Below are positions 25,755 through 34,290 of a stretch of 64,000 bases of DNA, piece after piece. The stretch is taken from the NCBI GenBank assembly GCA_014656175.1, contig BNBX01000016.1, positions 49,181 to 113,180 on the forward strand, given 5' to 3'. A model generated the notes under the pieces. It was not told where the DNA came from and did not search any database. It was given only the letters and a program-made list of their open reading frames with translations. How positions within the stretch are numbered: the first letter of the stretch is position 1; each line of letters opens with the position of its first letter. Position numbers and translations under genes: made by a program. Origin of the DNA: Streptomyces werraensis (GTDB taxonomy: Bacteria > Actinomycetota > Actinomycetes > Streptomycetales > Streptomycetaceae).

Positions 25755-27953
25755 ATGAGCAGCGAGTCCACCACCATCCGCTGGGAGCAGGACGACACCG
25801 GAGTCGTCACCCTCGTCCTCGACGACCCCGACCAGTCCGCGAACACCGTCAACAAGGCGTTCCGCGCATCCTTCGCCGCGATCACCGACCGTCTGGAGGC
25901 GGAGAAGGACTCCGTCCGCGGCGTCATCCTGACCTCCGCCAAGAAGACCTTCTTCGCCGGCGGCGACCTGCGCGACCTGATCCGCGTCACCCCGGACACC
26001 GCGCAGGAGCTGTTCGACGGCGGCCTGGCCTTCAAGCGCCAGCTGCGCCGCATGGAGACCCTCGGCAAGCCGGTCGTCGCCGCCATCAACGGCGCGGCCC
26101 TCGGCGGCGGTTACGAGATCGCCCTGGCCTGCCACCACCGCATCGCCCTGGACGCCCCCGGCTCCAGGATCGGCTGCCCCGAGGTCACCCTGGGCCTGCT
26201 CCCCGGAGGCGGCGGCGTCGTCCGCACCGTGCGCCTGCTCGGCATCACCGACGCGCTGCTGAAGGTGCTCCTCCAGGGCACCCAGTACAGCCCGCGCCGC
26301 GCCCTGGAGAACGGCCTGGTCGACGAGGTCGCCGAGACCCGCGAGGAGATGCTCGCCAAGGCCCGCGCCTTCATCGACGCCCACCCCGAGTCCGCACAGC
26401 CCTGGGACCGCCCCGGCTACCGCATCCCCGGCGGCACCCCGTCGAACCCCAAGTTCGCCGCCAACCTGCCCGCGTTCCCGGCCAACCTGCGCAAGCAGAC
26501 CGGCGGCGCCCCCTACCCGGCCCCGCGCAGCATCATGGCCGCCGCCGTCGAGGGCGCCCAGGTGGACTTCGACACCGCCCAGGTGATCGAAGCCCGCTAC
26601 TTCGTGGAGCTGGCCGCCGGACAGACGTCGAAGAACATGATCCAGGCGTTCTTCTTCGACCTCCAGGCGGTCAACTCCGGTGCGGGACGCCCCAAGGACG
26701 TGCCCGCCCGCAAGGTCACCAAGGTCGCCGTCCTCGGCGCCGGCATGATGGGCGCCGGCATCGCCTACTCCTGCGCCCGCGCCGGCATCGACGTCGTCCT
26801 CAAGGACGTCTCCCCCGAGGCCGCGCTCAAGGGCAAGGGCTACTCCGAGAAGCTGTGCGCCAAGGCCGTCTCCAAGGGCCGCACCACGCAGGAGAAGGCC
26901 GACGCCCTCCTCGCCCGGATCACGCCGACCGCGGAGGTCGCCGACCTCGCCGGCTGCGACGCGGTCATCGAGGCCGTCTTCGAGGACACCTCCCTCAAGC
27001 ACAAGGTGTTCCAGGAGGTGCAGCACGTCGTCGAGCCCGACGCGCTGCTCTGCTCCAACACCTCCACCCTGCCCATCACCGCCCTCGCCGAGGGCGTCGA
27101 GCGGCAGGAGGACTTCATCGGGCTGCACTTCTTCTCGCCCGTCGACAAGATGCCGCTCGTCGAGATCATCAAGGGGCAGCGCACCGGCGAGGAGGCGCTC
27201 GCCCGCGCCTTCGACCTGGTCCGCCGGATCAACAAGACCCCGATCGTGGTCAACGACTCCCGCGGCTTCTTCACCTCCCGGGTCATCGGCCACTTCATCA
27301 ACGAGGGCGTCGCGATGGTCGGCGAGGGCATCGAGCCCGCCTCCGTCGAACAGGCGGCGGCCCAGGCGGGCTACCCGGCGAAGGTGCTCTCCCTGATGGA
27401 CGAGCTCACCCTCACCCTGCCGCGCAAGATCCGCCGCGAGACGCAGCGGGCCGTCGAGGAGGCGGGCGGCACCTGGACCCCGCACCCGGCCGAGGCGGTC
27501 GTGGACCGCATGGTCGACGAGTTCGGCCGCACGGGACGCTCCGGCGGCGCCGGCTTCTACGACTACGACGAGAACGGCAGGCGCGGCCTGCTGTGGCCGG
27601 GGCTGCGCGAGCACTTCACCAAGCCCGGGCACACCATCCCGTTCCGCGACATGCAGGAGCGGATGCTGTTCTCGGAGGCGCTGGACACCGTCCGCCTGCT
27701 GGAGGAGGGTGTGCTGACCTCGGTGGCCGACGCCAACATCGGTTCCATCCTCGGCATCGGCTTCCCCGGCTGGACCGGCGGCGTCCTGCAGTACATCAAC
27801 GGCTACGACGGCGGCGCCGGGGGAGGGACCGGCCTGCCCGGCTTCGTCGCGCGCGCCCGCGAGCTGGCCGAGCGCTACGGCGAGCGGTTCACCCCGCCCG
27901 CCCTGCTGGTGGAGAAGGCGGAGAAGGGCGAGGTCTTCACCGACGCCCGCTGA
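25755..27953 (+). CDS. fadB: 3-hydroxyacyl-CoA dehydrogenase / enoyl-CoA hydratase (FadB-like)
   Basis: 732-residue multifunctional beta-oxidation enzyme. The N-terminal crotonase domain (about 1-300) shows FFAGGDLRDL and NGAALGGGYEIALACHHRI with the oxyanion loop, and ASRIGCPEVTLGLLPGGGG-like active-site Glu region. The NAD-binding domain begins near residue 315 with VAVLGAGMMGAGIAYSCARAG, followed by FIGLHFFSPVDKMPLVEII and the catalytic His region. The C-terminal helical domain ends with GIGFPGWTGGVLQYINGYDGG. It is last in the CoA-transferase/thiolase operon and convergent with the MerR gene, 30 nt away. Confidence 0.95.
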   Translation: MSSESTTIRWEQDDTGVVTLVLDDPDQSANTVNKAFRASFAAITDRLEAEKDSVRGVILTSAKKTFFAGGDLRDLIRVTPDTAQELFDGGLAFKRQLRRMETLGKPVVAAINGAALGGGYEIALACHHRIALDAPGSRIGCPEVTLGLLPGGGGVVRTVRLLGITDALLKVLLQGTQYSPRRALENGLVDEVAETREEMLAKARAFIDAHPESAQPWDRPGYRIPGGTPSNPKFAANLPAFPANLRKQTGGAPYPAPRSIMAAAVEGAQVDFDTAQVIEARYFVELAAGQTSKNMIQAFFFDLQAVNSGAGRPKDVPARKVTKVAVLGAGMMGAGIAYSCARAGIDVVLKDVSPEAALKGKGYSEKLCAKAVSKGRTTQEKADALLARITPTAEVADLAGCDAVIEAVFEDTSLKHKVFQEVQHVVEPDALLCSNTSTLPITALAEGVERQEDFIGLHFFSPVDKMPLVEIIKGQRTGEEALARAFDLVRRINKTPIVVNDSRGFFTSRVIGHFINEGVAMVGEGIEPASVEQAAAQAGYPAKVLSLMDELTLTLPRKIRRETQRAVEEAGGTWTPHPAEAVVDRMVDEFGRTGRSGGAGFYDYDENGRRGLLWPGLREHFTKPGHTIPFRDMQERMLFSEALDTVRLLEEGVLTSVADANIGSILGIGFPGWTGGVLQYINGYDGGAGGGTGLPGFVARARELAERYGERFTPPALLVEKAEKGEVFTDAR

Positions 27954-27983
27954 CCCCGCGGCGGCGGCTCGGCGGGCGGCGGC

Positions 27984-28700
27984 TCAGCCGTCCTCGTCGA
28001 GCCACTCCCGCAGCTCCTCCTTCAGCGACCGCTGGAACGTGGTGAGCAGCGCCTGCACCACCAGCGGATGCATCCGCGCGGACAGGGACCGGCGGTCGTG
28101 CGCGTCCTTGTCCGCCACCGCGTCGCGCAGCAGCCGCGCCAGCTCCCGGGCCGCCGCGCGGGAGTGCTCGGTGAGCACCGCGCGGGCGGCCAGCACCGAC
28201 TCGTGCGACAGCGGCACGTCCAGCAGCTCCACCCCGAGCCGCAGCAGCCCGGCGTCCACCCGGAAGAGTTCCTCGTCCGGGCCGGCGCCCGGGTCGCCGG
28301 CCCGCTCCACGACGTCCATCGCCGCGAGCCGCTTCAGCTCCTCCTCGCCCAGCGCGCGCCCCGCCCGGCGCTCCAGCTCGGTCCGGGACACCGTCTCCAC
28401 CGTGCCCGGCGCCCAGGACGCGACCACCGCCCGCTGCACGGCCAGGTCCCGCACGCTCAGGTCCGGCGGCAGCTGCGCCAGATAGCGTTCGATCGCGGCC
28501 AGGGTCATGCCCCGGCTCTGCAGCTCCTCGATCAGCTCCAGCCGCGCCAGATGCCCCCTGCCGTACCGGCCGACCCGCCGGGGACCGAGCACCGGGGGCG
28601 GCAGCAGGCCCTTCGTGCCGTAGAAGCGGACCGTGCGCACGGTGACCCCGGCCCGGGCCGCCAGCTCGTCGATCGTCAGGGCCTCGGTCTCGGTCGTCAT
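27984..28700 (-). CDS. MerR-family transcriptional regulator
   Basis: 238-residue MerR-like regulator. The winged HTH is LTIDELAARAGVTVRTVRFYGTKGLLPPP with GRYGRGHLARLELIEELQSRGMTLAAIERYLAQ. The long C-terminal domain is not a short metal-binding loop and lacks Cys sets, so an organic ligand such as an acyl-CoA is more likely. It is convergent with fadB. A GATACT hexamer (28713-28708) 7 nt before ATG suggests a leaderless message, and its promoter carries the same motif as the CoA-transferase operon. Autoregulation and control of that operon are inferred. Confidence 0.92.
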   Translation of the reverse strand: MTTETEALTIDELAARAGVTVRTVRFYGTKGLLPPPVLGPRRVGRYGRGHLARLELIEELQSRGMTLAAIERYLAQLPPDLSVRDLAVQRAVVASWAPGTVETVSRTELERRAGRALGEEELKRLAAMDVVERAGDPGAGPDEELFRVDAGLLRLGVELLDVPLSHESVLAARAVLTEHSRAAARELARLLRDAVADKDAHDRRSLSARMHPLVVQALLTTFQRSLKEELREWLDEDG

Positions 28701-28727
28701 GTGCAGCAGTATCGCTGTCCCACCGCC

Positions 28728-28749
28728 GCTGTGACACCTCTGCTGTCAA
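28728..28749 (-). promoter_or_regulatory. operator-like motif in front of the MerR gene
   Basis: Read toward the MerR gene it is TTGACAGCAGAGGTGTCACA plus GC, containing the dyad TGACA-N7-TGTCA. It matches the motif at 23315-23335 in 18 of 21 positions. It covers the -35 region expected from the GATACT -10 box. Confidence 0.6.
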
Positions 28750-28933
28750 TCCGGTGCCGAGGCTGCCGACGGCGTGTGAGGAGATCCACGGTGTGACGCA
28801 GACCATCGCATGCGCACCCGCACATGAGGAAAGGTGCCCCGTCGGTCCGTGCCGTGATCACAGCGCGCCGGCCGAGAACAAGACGGACAGCCGGGCGTGA
28901 TCCGCCCGGGCGCACCAGAGAGTGGAACTACGC

Positions 28934-30373
28934 GTGAGCAAGGACGCCGTCACCACGGCAACGGCCGCACCACCCACCGCGGCCGGCACGCCCGCCGACG
29001 CGGGCGACGCCGGTTACAGCAAGGACCTCAAGGCCCGCCACGTCAACATGATCGCCATCGGCGGCGCGATCGGCACCGGCCTCTTCCTGGGCGCCGGAGG
29101 ACGCCTGCGCGACGCGGGCCCCGCCCTGGCGCTGGCCTACCTGGTCTGCGGCGTGTTCGCCTTCTTCGTCGTCCGCGCCCTCGGCGAGCTGGTCCTGTAC
29201 CGCCCGTCGTCCGGCTCCTTCGTGTCGTACGCGCGCGAGTTCCTCGGCGAGAAGGGCGCCTACGTCGCCGGCTGGATGTACTTCCTGAACTGGTCGACCA
29301 CCGGCATCGCCGACATCACCGCGATCGCGCTCTACACGCACTACTGGAGCGCGTTCACCGACATCCCGCAGTGGGTGCTGGCGTTGATCGCCCTCGCGGT
29401 CGTGCTGGCGGTGAACCTGATCTCGGTGAAGATCTTCGGCGAGATGGAGTTCTGGTTCGCGATCGTCAAGGTCGCCACCCTCGTCGCCTTCATGCTGGTC
29501 GGCGTCTTCCTGCTCGCCACCCGGCACGAGGTGGGCGGCGGCACCCCCGGCCTGAGCATGATCACCGACCACGGCGGCGTCCTCCCGCACGGCGTACTGC
29601 CGGTCGTCCTGGTGATGCAGGGTGTGATCTTCGCCTACGCGGCCCTCGAACTCGTCGGCGTCGCCGCGGGTGAGACCGCCGAGCCGGAGAAGGTCGTCCC
29701 GCGCGCGGTGAACTCCATCATGTGGCGTGTCGGCCTCTTCTACGTCGGCTCCGTCGTCCTGCTGGCGCTGCTGCTGCCCGGCTCGATGTACTCGGCGGGG
29801 GAGAGTCCCTTCGTCACCGTGCTGTCGAAGATCGGCGTCCCGGCCGCCGGCGACGTGATGAACCTGGTCGTCCTCACGGCCGCGATGTCGTCCCTGAACT
29901 CCGGCCTGTACTCCACCGGCCGCATCCTGCGCTCGATGGCGTCGGCGGGCTCCGCGCCCGGGTTCACCGCCCGCATGAACCGCAGCCAGGTGCCCTACGG
30001 AGGCATCCTGCTGACCTGCGCGGTGTGCGTGCTAGGCGTCGGCCTCAACTTCCTCGTGCCGGCCCAGGCGTTCGAGATCGTGCTGAACGTCGCCTCCCTC
30101 GGCATCATCAGCACCTGGGTGATCATCATGATCTGCCACCTGGTGTTCGTCCGCCGCGCCCGCGCGGGCCTGCTCACCCGGCCGTCGTTCCGGCTGCCCG
30201 GCAGCCCCGTGACCGAGATCGTCACCATCGCCTTCCTGGCGTCCGTGATCGTCCTGATGTGGAACGACCCGGAGGTGGGCCGCAAGACGCTGCTGCTCGT
30301 CCCGGTCATCGCGGCGGCGCTGGTCGCCGGCTGGTACGGCGGCGTCCGCCGCAAGGTCGCGGCCGGGCGGTGA
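28934..30373 (+). CDS. amino acid permease (APC superfamily, AAT type)
   Basis: About 479 residues with 12 predicted membrane helices. Signature segments are KARHVNMIAIGGAIGTGLFLGAG at the start of helix 1 and FAYAALELVGVAAGETAEPEKVVPRAVN in the consensus amphipathic region, both typical of GABA/asparagine/aromatic amino acid transporters of the AAT family. The exact substrate cannot be read from sequence. GTG 28934 is chosen; an in-frame GTG at 28922 is an alternative. It takes up amino acids by proton symport. It stands alone between the MerR promoter and the macrodomain gene. Confidence 0.9.
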   Translation: MSKDAVTTATAAPPTAAGTPADAGDAGYSKDLKARHVNMIAIGGAIGTGLFLGAGGRLRDAGPALALAYLVCGVFAFFVVRALGELVLYRPSSGSFVSYAREFLGEKGAYVAGWMYFLNWSTTGIADITAIALYTHYWSAFTDIPQWVLALIALAVVLAVNLISVKIFGEMEFWFAIVKVATLVAFMLVGVFLLATRHEVGGGTPGLSMITDHGGVLPHGVLPVVLVMQGVIFAYAALELVGVAAGETAEPEKVVPRAVNSIMWRVGLFYVGSVVLLALLLPGSMYSAGESPFVTVLSKIGVPAAGDVMNLVVLTAAMSSLNSGLYSTGRILRSMASAGSAPGFTARMNRSQVPYGGILLTCAVCVLGVGLNFLVPAQAFEIVLNVASLGIISTWVIIMICHLVFVRRARAGLLTRPSFRLPGSPVTEIVTIAFLASVIVLMWNDPEVGRKTLLLVPVIAAALVAGWYGGVRRKVAAGR

Positions 30374-30403
30374 ACGGCCGGCGGCACTGTCGGTGCCGGC
30401 CGG

Positions 30404-30409
30404 TACGGT
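30404..30409 (+). promoter_or_regulatory. -10 box TACGGT of a probable leaderless transcript
   Basis: TANNNT hexamer ending 6 nt before ATG 30416, with no Shine-Dalgarno sequence between them. Confidence 0.5.
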
Positions 30410-30415
30410 GCCGTC

Positions 30416-30892
30416 ATGGCCGGGATCAGGTACGTGCGGGGTGACGCCACCGTTCCGTCGGTGAAGGGCGTCAAGGTGATCGCCCATGTGTGCAACGACA
30501 TCGGCGGGTGGGGGAAGGGCTTCGTCCTCGCCCTGTCCCGCCGCTGGCCCGAGCCGGAGGCGGCGTACCGCGCCTGGCACCGCGACCGCGCCGCGAACGA
30601 CTTCGGCCTGGGCGCGGTGCAGCTCGTCCAGGTCGAGCGGTACGTGTGGGTGGCCAACATGATCGGCCAGCGAGGCGTCCGCACCGGCAGCAAGGGCGTC
30701 CCGGTCCGCTACGAGGCCATCGACACGGCCCTGGACCGCCTCGCCGGACACGCGCGGGAACTCGGCGCGTCCGTCCACTTGCCCCGCATCGGCTGCGGCC
30801 TCGCCGGCGGCACGTGGTCCCGCGTCGAGCCGCTCGTGGAGGAACGCCTGGTCCGGCGGGGGATACCGGTCACCGTGTACGACCACGACTGA
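30416..30892 (+). CDS. macrodomain protein (ADP-ribose binding)
   Basis: 158-residue stand-alone macrodomain. Visible motifs are IRYVRGDATVPSVKGVKVIAHVCNDIGGWGKGFV, where the Asn and the Gly-rich loop contact ADP-ribose, and VHLPRIGCGLAGGTWSRVEPLVEE, the second phosphate-binding loop. The form is closer to the Poa1p/ADP-ribose-1''-phosphate phosphatase group than to MacroD. Probable roles are removal of ADP-ribose derivatives or binding of NAD metabolites in the cytosol. The close -10 box indicates a leaderless message. No ADP-ribosyltransferase gene lies nearby. Confidence 0.88.
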   Translation: MAGIRYVRGDATVPSVKGVKVIAHVCNDIGGWGKGFVLALSRRWPEPEAAYRAWHRDRAANDFGLGAVQLVQVERYVWVANMIGQRGVRTGSKGVPVRYEAIDTALDRLAGHARELGASVHLPRIGCGLAGGTWSRVEPLVEERLVRRGIPVTVYDHD

Positions 30893-30951
30893 CGCACCCT
30901 CCTGTCCCACAGGCCGTCAGACGCCCTCTTCTGCACCGGAGTTCACCGGGG

Positions 30952-30957
30952 TACCGT
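30952..30957 (+). promoter_or_regulatory. -10 box TACCGT of a probable leaderless transcript
   Basis: TANNNT hexamer ending 7 nt before ATG 30965 without a ribosome binding site. Confidence 0.45.
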
Positions 30958-30964
30958 CCGGCCC

Positions 30965-32923
30965 ATGCCGATACGCACGCGCCCCACGACCTGGAGAACG
31001 CTCGCGACGGCGGCCACCGCCGCCCTGACGGCCACCCTGCTCACCCCCGCCGCGGCGGACGCCGCCGCGCCCCGGGAGAGCCGCCCCGTCCACTCCTACG
31101 CCGACGCCGTCCGCGAGGCCGTCTGGGTGGACACCGGCCTCGACGAGGACCGTGACGGACGCACCGACCGGGTCGCCGTCGACATCGTCCGGCCCCGCGA
31201 GGCCGCCCGGACGGGCCGCAAGGTCCCCGTCATCATGGACGCCAGCCCGTACTACTCCTGCTGCGGGCGGGGCAACGAGAGCCAGACGAAGACCTACGAC
31301 GGACACGGCGACATCGTGCGGATGCCGCTGTTCTACGACAACTGGTTCGTGCCGCGCGGCTACGCCGTCGTCGGCGTCGACCTCGCCGGCACCAGCCGCT
31401 CCGACGGCTGCGTCGACGTCGGCGGCCGCAGCGACATCCAGTCCGCCAAGGCGGTCGTCGACTGGCTGAACGGCCGAGCGAAGGCGTACTCCAGCCGCAC
31501 CGGCGGCGAGCGGGTCCGCGCCGACTGGACCGACGGCAGCACCGGCATGATCGGCAAGAGCTGGGACGGCACCATCGCCAACGGCGTCGCCGCCACCGGC
31601 GTCGAGGGACTGAAGACCATCGTCCCCATCGCCGCCATCTCCACCTGGTACGACTACTACTTCTCCCAGGGCGCCCCGCTCTACGGCTCAGGACCCGACT
31701 GGCTCGCCCGCTACGTCCAGACGCCCGAGGCCCGCGAGAACTGCACGGAGGTCGCCCGGAAGCTCACCGACGGCGCCCCGCGCACCGGCGACCGCACCCC
31801 GCTGTGGACCGAACGCGACTACGTCCGCGCCGCGAAGAAGGTCCGCGCCAGCGTCTTCCTGGTGCACGGCATGCAGGACCTCAACGTCCGCATGCAGCAC
31901 GTCGGCCCCTGGTGGGACGCCCTCGGGAAGAACGGTGTCCGGCGCAAGATCTGGCTGTCGCAGACCGGCCACGTCGACCCCTTCGACTTCCGCCGCGCGG
32001 AATGGGTGCGCACCCTGCACCGCTGGTTCGACCACGAACTCAAGGGCATCGACAACGGCATCGACCGTGAGCCGGTCGCCGACATCGAGCGCGCGCCCGA
32101 CGAGTGGGTCACCTCCACCGCTTGGCCCCCGCGCGGCACCCACACCGTCACGCTGCGCCCCGCACGCGGCGCCCAGGACGGCGTCGGCACGCTCGGCCTG
32201 CGCCCCGGCCGGGGCACCGCGTCCTTCACCGACGACCCCGCGCTGGACGAGACCGACTGGGCGACCCGGATCGACACCCCGACCCCGGAGAAGGCGGGCT
32301 TCGTCACCCGCCCGCTCACCCGAGAACTGCGCCTGGCCGGCTCCTCCCGGGTGACCGTCGGCGTCACGCCCAGCACCCCCACCGCCCATCTCTCCGCCGT
32401 GCTGGTCGACCTCGGCCCCGACACCGTCCGCGACTACGCCGACGCCGGGGAGGGAATCGTCACCCTGCCCGAGCGCACCTGCTGGGGACCGAGCACCGAG
32501 GGCGACAGCTCCTGCTACCGGGAGACCCGCGCGAAGACCGCCGACGTCGGCCACACCGTCGTCAGCCGCGGCTGGGCCGACCTCGGCGAACACGCCGGTA
32601 CCGGCCGGGGCGAGCCCCTCGTCCCCGGCAGGCGCTACACGCTCACCCTCGACCTGGCCGCCACCGACCACGTCGTCCCCCGCGGCCACCGGCTCGCGCT
32701 GATCGTCGCCGGCACCGACCGCGGCCTGATCGACCCGCCGGCCGACACCCCGACGCTCACCCTCGACCTGGCCCGCACCTCCGCCCGGGTCCCCTTCGTC
32801 GGCGGCGCCGCCGCGTTCGCCCGCGCCACCTCCGGACCGCCCGTCACCGCCCCGCGCACCGCACCGGACGGCGTCCGCCCGCCCGCCGCCACCGCCCACC
32901 GAGTCCCGGGGGAGACCCGATGA
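30965..32923 (+). CDS. secreted Xaa-Pro dipeptidyl-peptidase (CocE/NonD, S15)
   Basis: 652-residue exported serine peptidase that removes X-Pro dipeptides. Signal peptide about 1-34 (LATAATAALTATLLTPAAADA). The alpha/beta-hydrolase domain has the nucleophile elbow MIGKSWDGTIANG (catalytic Ser), an Asp in the VFLVHGMQDLNV region and the catalytic His in QTGHVDPFDF. The C-terminal jelly-roll domain (about 430-620) is typical of PepX/CocE enzymes. It overlaps the following carboxypeptidase gene as ATGA, so the two peptidases are probably translated together and may jointly digest extracellular peptides. Confidence 0.92.
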   Translation: MPIRTRPTTWRTLATAATAALTATLLTPAAADAAAPRESRPVHSYADAVREAVWVDTGLDEDRDGRTDRVAVDIVRPREAARTGRKVPVIMDASPYYSCCGRGNESQTKTYDGHGDIVRMPLFYDNWFVPRGYAVVGVDLAGTSRSDGCVDVGGRSDIQSAKAVVDWLNGRAKAYSSRTGGERVRADWTDGSTGMIGKSWDGTIANGVAATGVEGLKTIVPIAAISTWYDYYFSQGAPLYGSGPDWLARYVQTPEARENCTEVARKLTDGAPRTGDRTPLWTERDYVRAAKKVRASVFLVHGMQDLNVRMQHVGPWWDALGKNGVRRKIWLSQTGHVDPFDFRRAEWVRTLHRWFDHELKGIDNGIDREPVADIERAPDEWVTSTAWPPRGTHTVTLRPARGAQDGVGTLGLRPGRGTASFTDDPALDETDWATRIDTPTPEKAGFVTRPLTRELRLAGSSRVTVGVTPSTPTAHLSAVLVDLGPDTVRDYADAGEGIVTLPERTCWGPSTEGDSSCYRETRAKTADVGHTVVSRGWADLGEHAGTGRGEPLVPGRRYTLTLDLAATDHVVPRGHRLALIVAGTDRGLIDPPADTPTLTLDLARTSARVPFVGGAAAFARATSGPPVTAPRTAPDGVRPPAATAHRVPGETR

Positions 32924-34209
32924 AACGACGCGTCGCGCTCCTCGCCGCCACCGCCCTCACAGGCCTCGCCGCCACCGCCGTCACCGCCCCCGCCGCCGGG
33001 GCGCACGACACCGCCGCCCCGCCGCGCACCGGCTTCGAACTGAGCCACGGCGCCCGCTGGACCACCCAGCCCGAGGAGCGGCGCCTGCTGGAGACCGTGG
33101 ACCGGGCGAGCGGCCGCGTCCACGTCACCCGCATCGGCACGACCGCGCGGAACCGCCCCCTGCGGCTGGTCCGCATCGGCGCGCACCGAAACCCGCACAA
33201 GATCCTCCTGGTGTGCAGCCAGCACGGCGACGAACCCTCCGGCCGGGAGGCGTGCCTCACCACGATCCGCGACCTGGCGTACGCCAGGGACCGGCGGACG
33301 AAACGCTTCCTGGACCGGACCACGGTGCTCGTCGTCCCCACCGCCAACCCCGACGGACGGGCCGCCGGCACCCGGGGCAACAGCGACGGCGTCGACATCA
33401 ACCGCGACCACGTCGCCCTGAGGACCGCCGAGGGCCGCGCGCTGGCCGCCGTGATCCGCGACGAGCGGCCCGACGTGATCTACGACCTGCACGAGTACGG
33501 CGCCACCCCGCCGTACTACGACAAGGACCTGTTCGACCTGTGGCCGCGCAACCTCAACACCCACCCGGCCGTCCACGACGTCGCCCGCTCCCTGTCCCAG
33601 GACCACGTCCGTCCCGCCGCCGGCGCCGCCGGGTACTCCACCGGCACCTACGGCATCTGGACCGACCCCGTCACCGGCGACCCCGTCCGGCAGACCGCCG
33701 GCGACGGCCAGGAACGCATCCTGCGCAACCTGTCCGGCGTCAAGCACGCCGTCGGCCTGCTCGTCGAGAGCCGCGTCGACCCGCTCACCGACGCGGAGAA
33801 GGCCGACGAGGCGTTCAACAACCGGCGCAGGGTCGACTCCCACCTCGCCGCCCTGAACGGCCTGATCCGTTTCACCTCGGAGCGGCGCGGGACGGTCGAG
33901 GCGGTGACCGCCAGGGCCCGCGCCGCCGGGTACGCGGACCGCGGCCCCGTGTACCTCGGCGGCGCCGACAACGAGACGCCCGACCCTGACGAGGTGCTCG
34001 CCGACCCGCCCTGCGGCTACCGCCTCACCGCAGGTCAGTACGCGGATGTGGGCGACGAGCTGGCCCTGCACGGCGTACGCGTCCAGCCAAGCGGCGACGG
34101 TGTCCTCGTACCCCTGCGGCAGTCGCTGCGGGCGCTCGTCCCGCTCCTCCTGGACGGCCGCGCGACGTACCACCTGGCCGAAGGCAAGGCGGTCACATCC
34201 TGTCGATGA
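32920..34209 (+). CDS. secreted M14 zinc carboxypeptidase
   Basis: 429-residue metallocarboxypeptidase with a signal peptide (about 1-28, LLAATALTGLAATAVTAPAAGA). Zinc ligands are in SQHGDEPSGREA (H-x2-E) and IYDLHEYG (His); the substrate Arg/Asn region is visible in NPDGRAAGTRGNSDGVDINRDH, and the catalytic Glu is probably in GLLVESRVD. The start ATG overlaps the stop of the PepX-like gene by 4 nt, giving a coupled pair of secreted exopeptidases working from opposite ends of peptides. The C-terminal 100 residues do not match a domain I can name. Confidence 0.92.
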   Translation: MKRRVALLAATALTGLAATAVTAPAAGAHDTAAPPRTGFELSHGARWTTQPEERRLLETVDRASGRVHVTRIGTTARNRPLRLVRIGAHRNPHKILLVCSQHGDEPSGREACLTTIRDLAYARDRRTKRFLDRTTVLVVPTANPDGRAAGTRGNSDGVDINRDHVALRTAEGRALAAVIRDERPDVIYDLHEYGATPPYYDKDLFDLWPRNLNTHPAVHDVARSLSQDHVRPAAGAAGYSTGTYGIWTDPVTGDPVRQTAGDGQERILRNLSGVKHAVGLLVESRVDPLTDAEKADEAFNNRRRVDSHLAALNGLIRFTSERRGTVEAVTARARAAGYADRGPVYLGGADNETPDPDEVLADPPCGYRLTAGQYADVGDELALHGVRVQPSGDGVLVPLRQSLRALVPLLLDGRATYHLAEGKAVTSCR

Positions 34210-34290
34210 GGTGAGTTTTGCGCCATCGGTGGTAAGGGCCTATCGGGAGGAGGGCTCTCCGCCCGAAGGCTCGGACGAAAGGTTCCGCCT

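Noticed and set aside
28824..28937. 37-residue upstream ORF ending on the permease GTG
   Set aside because: The GTGA overlap is attractive, but there is no ribosome binding site and codons such as AGA and ACA are frequent. Probably chance.
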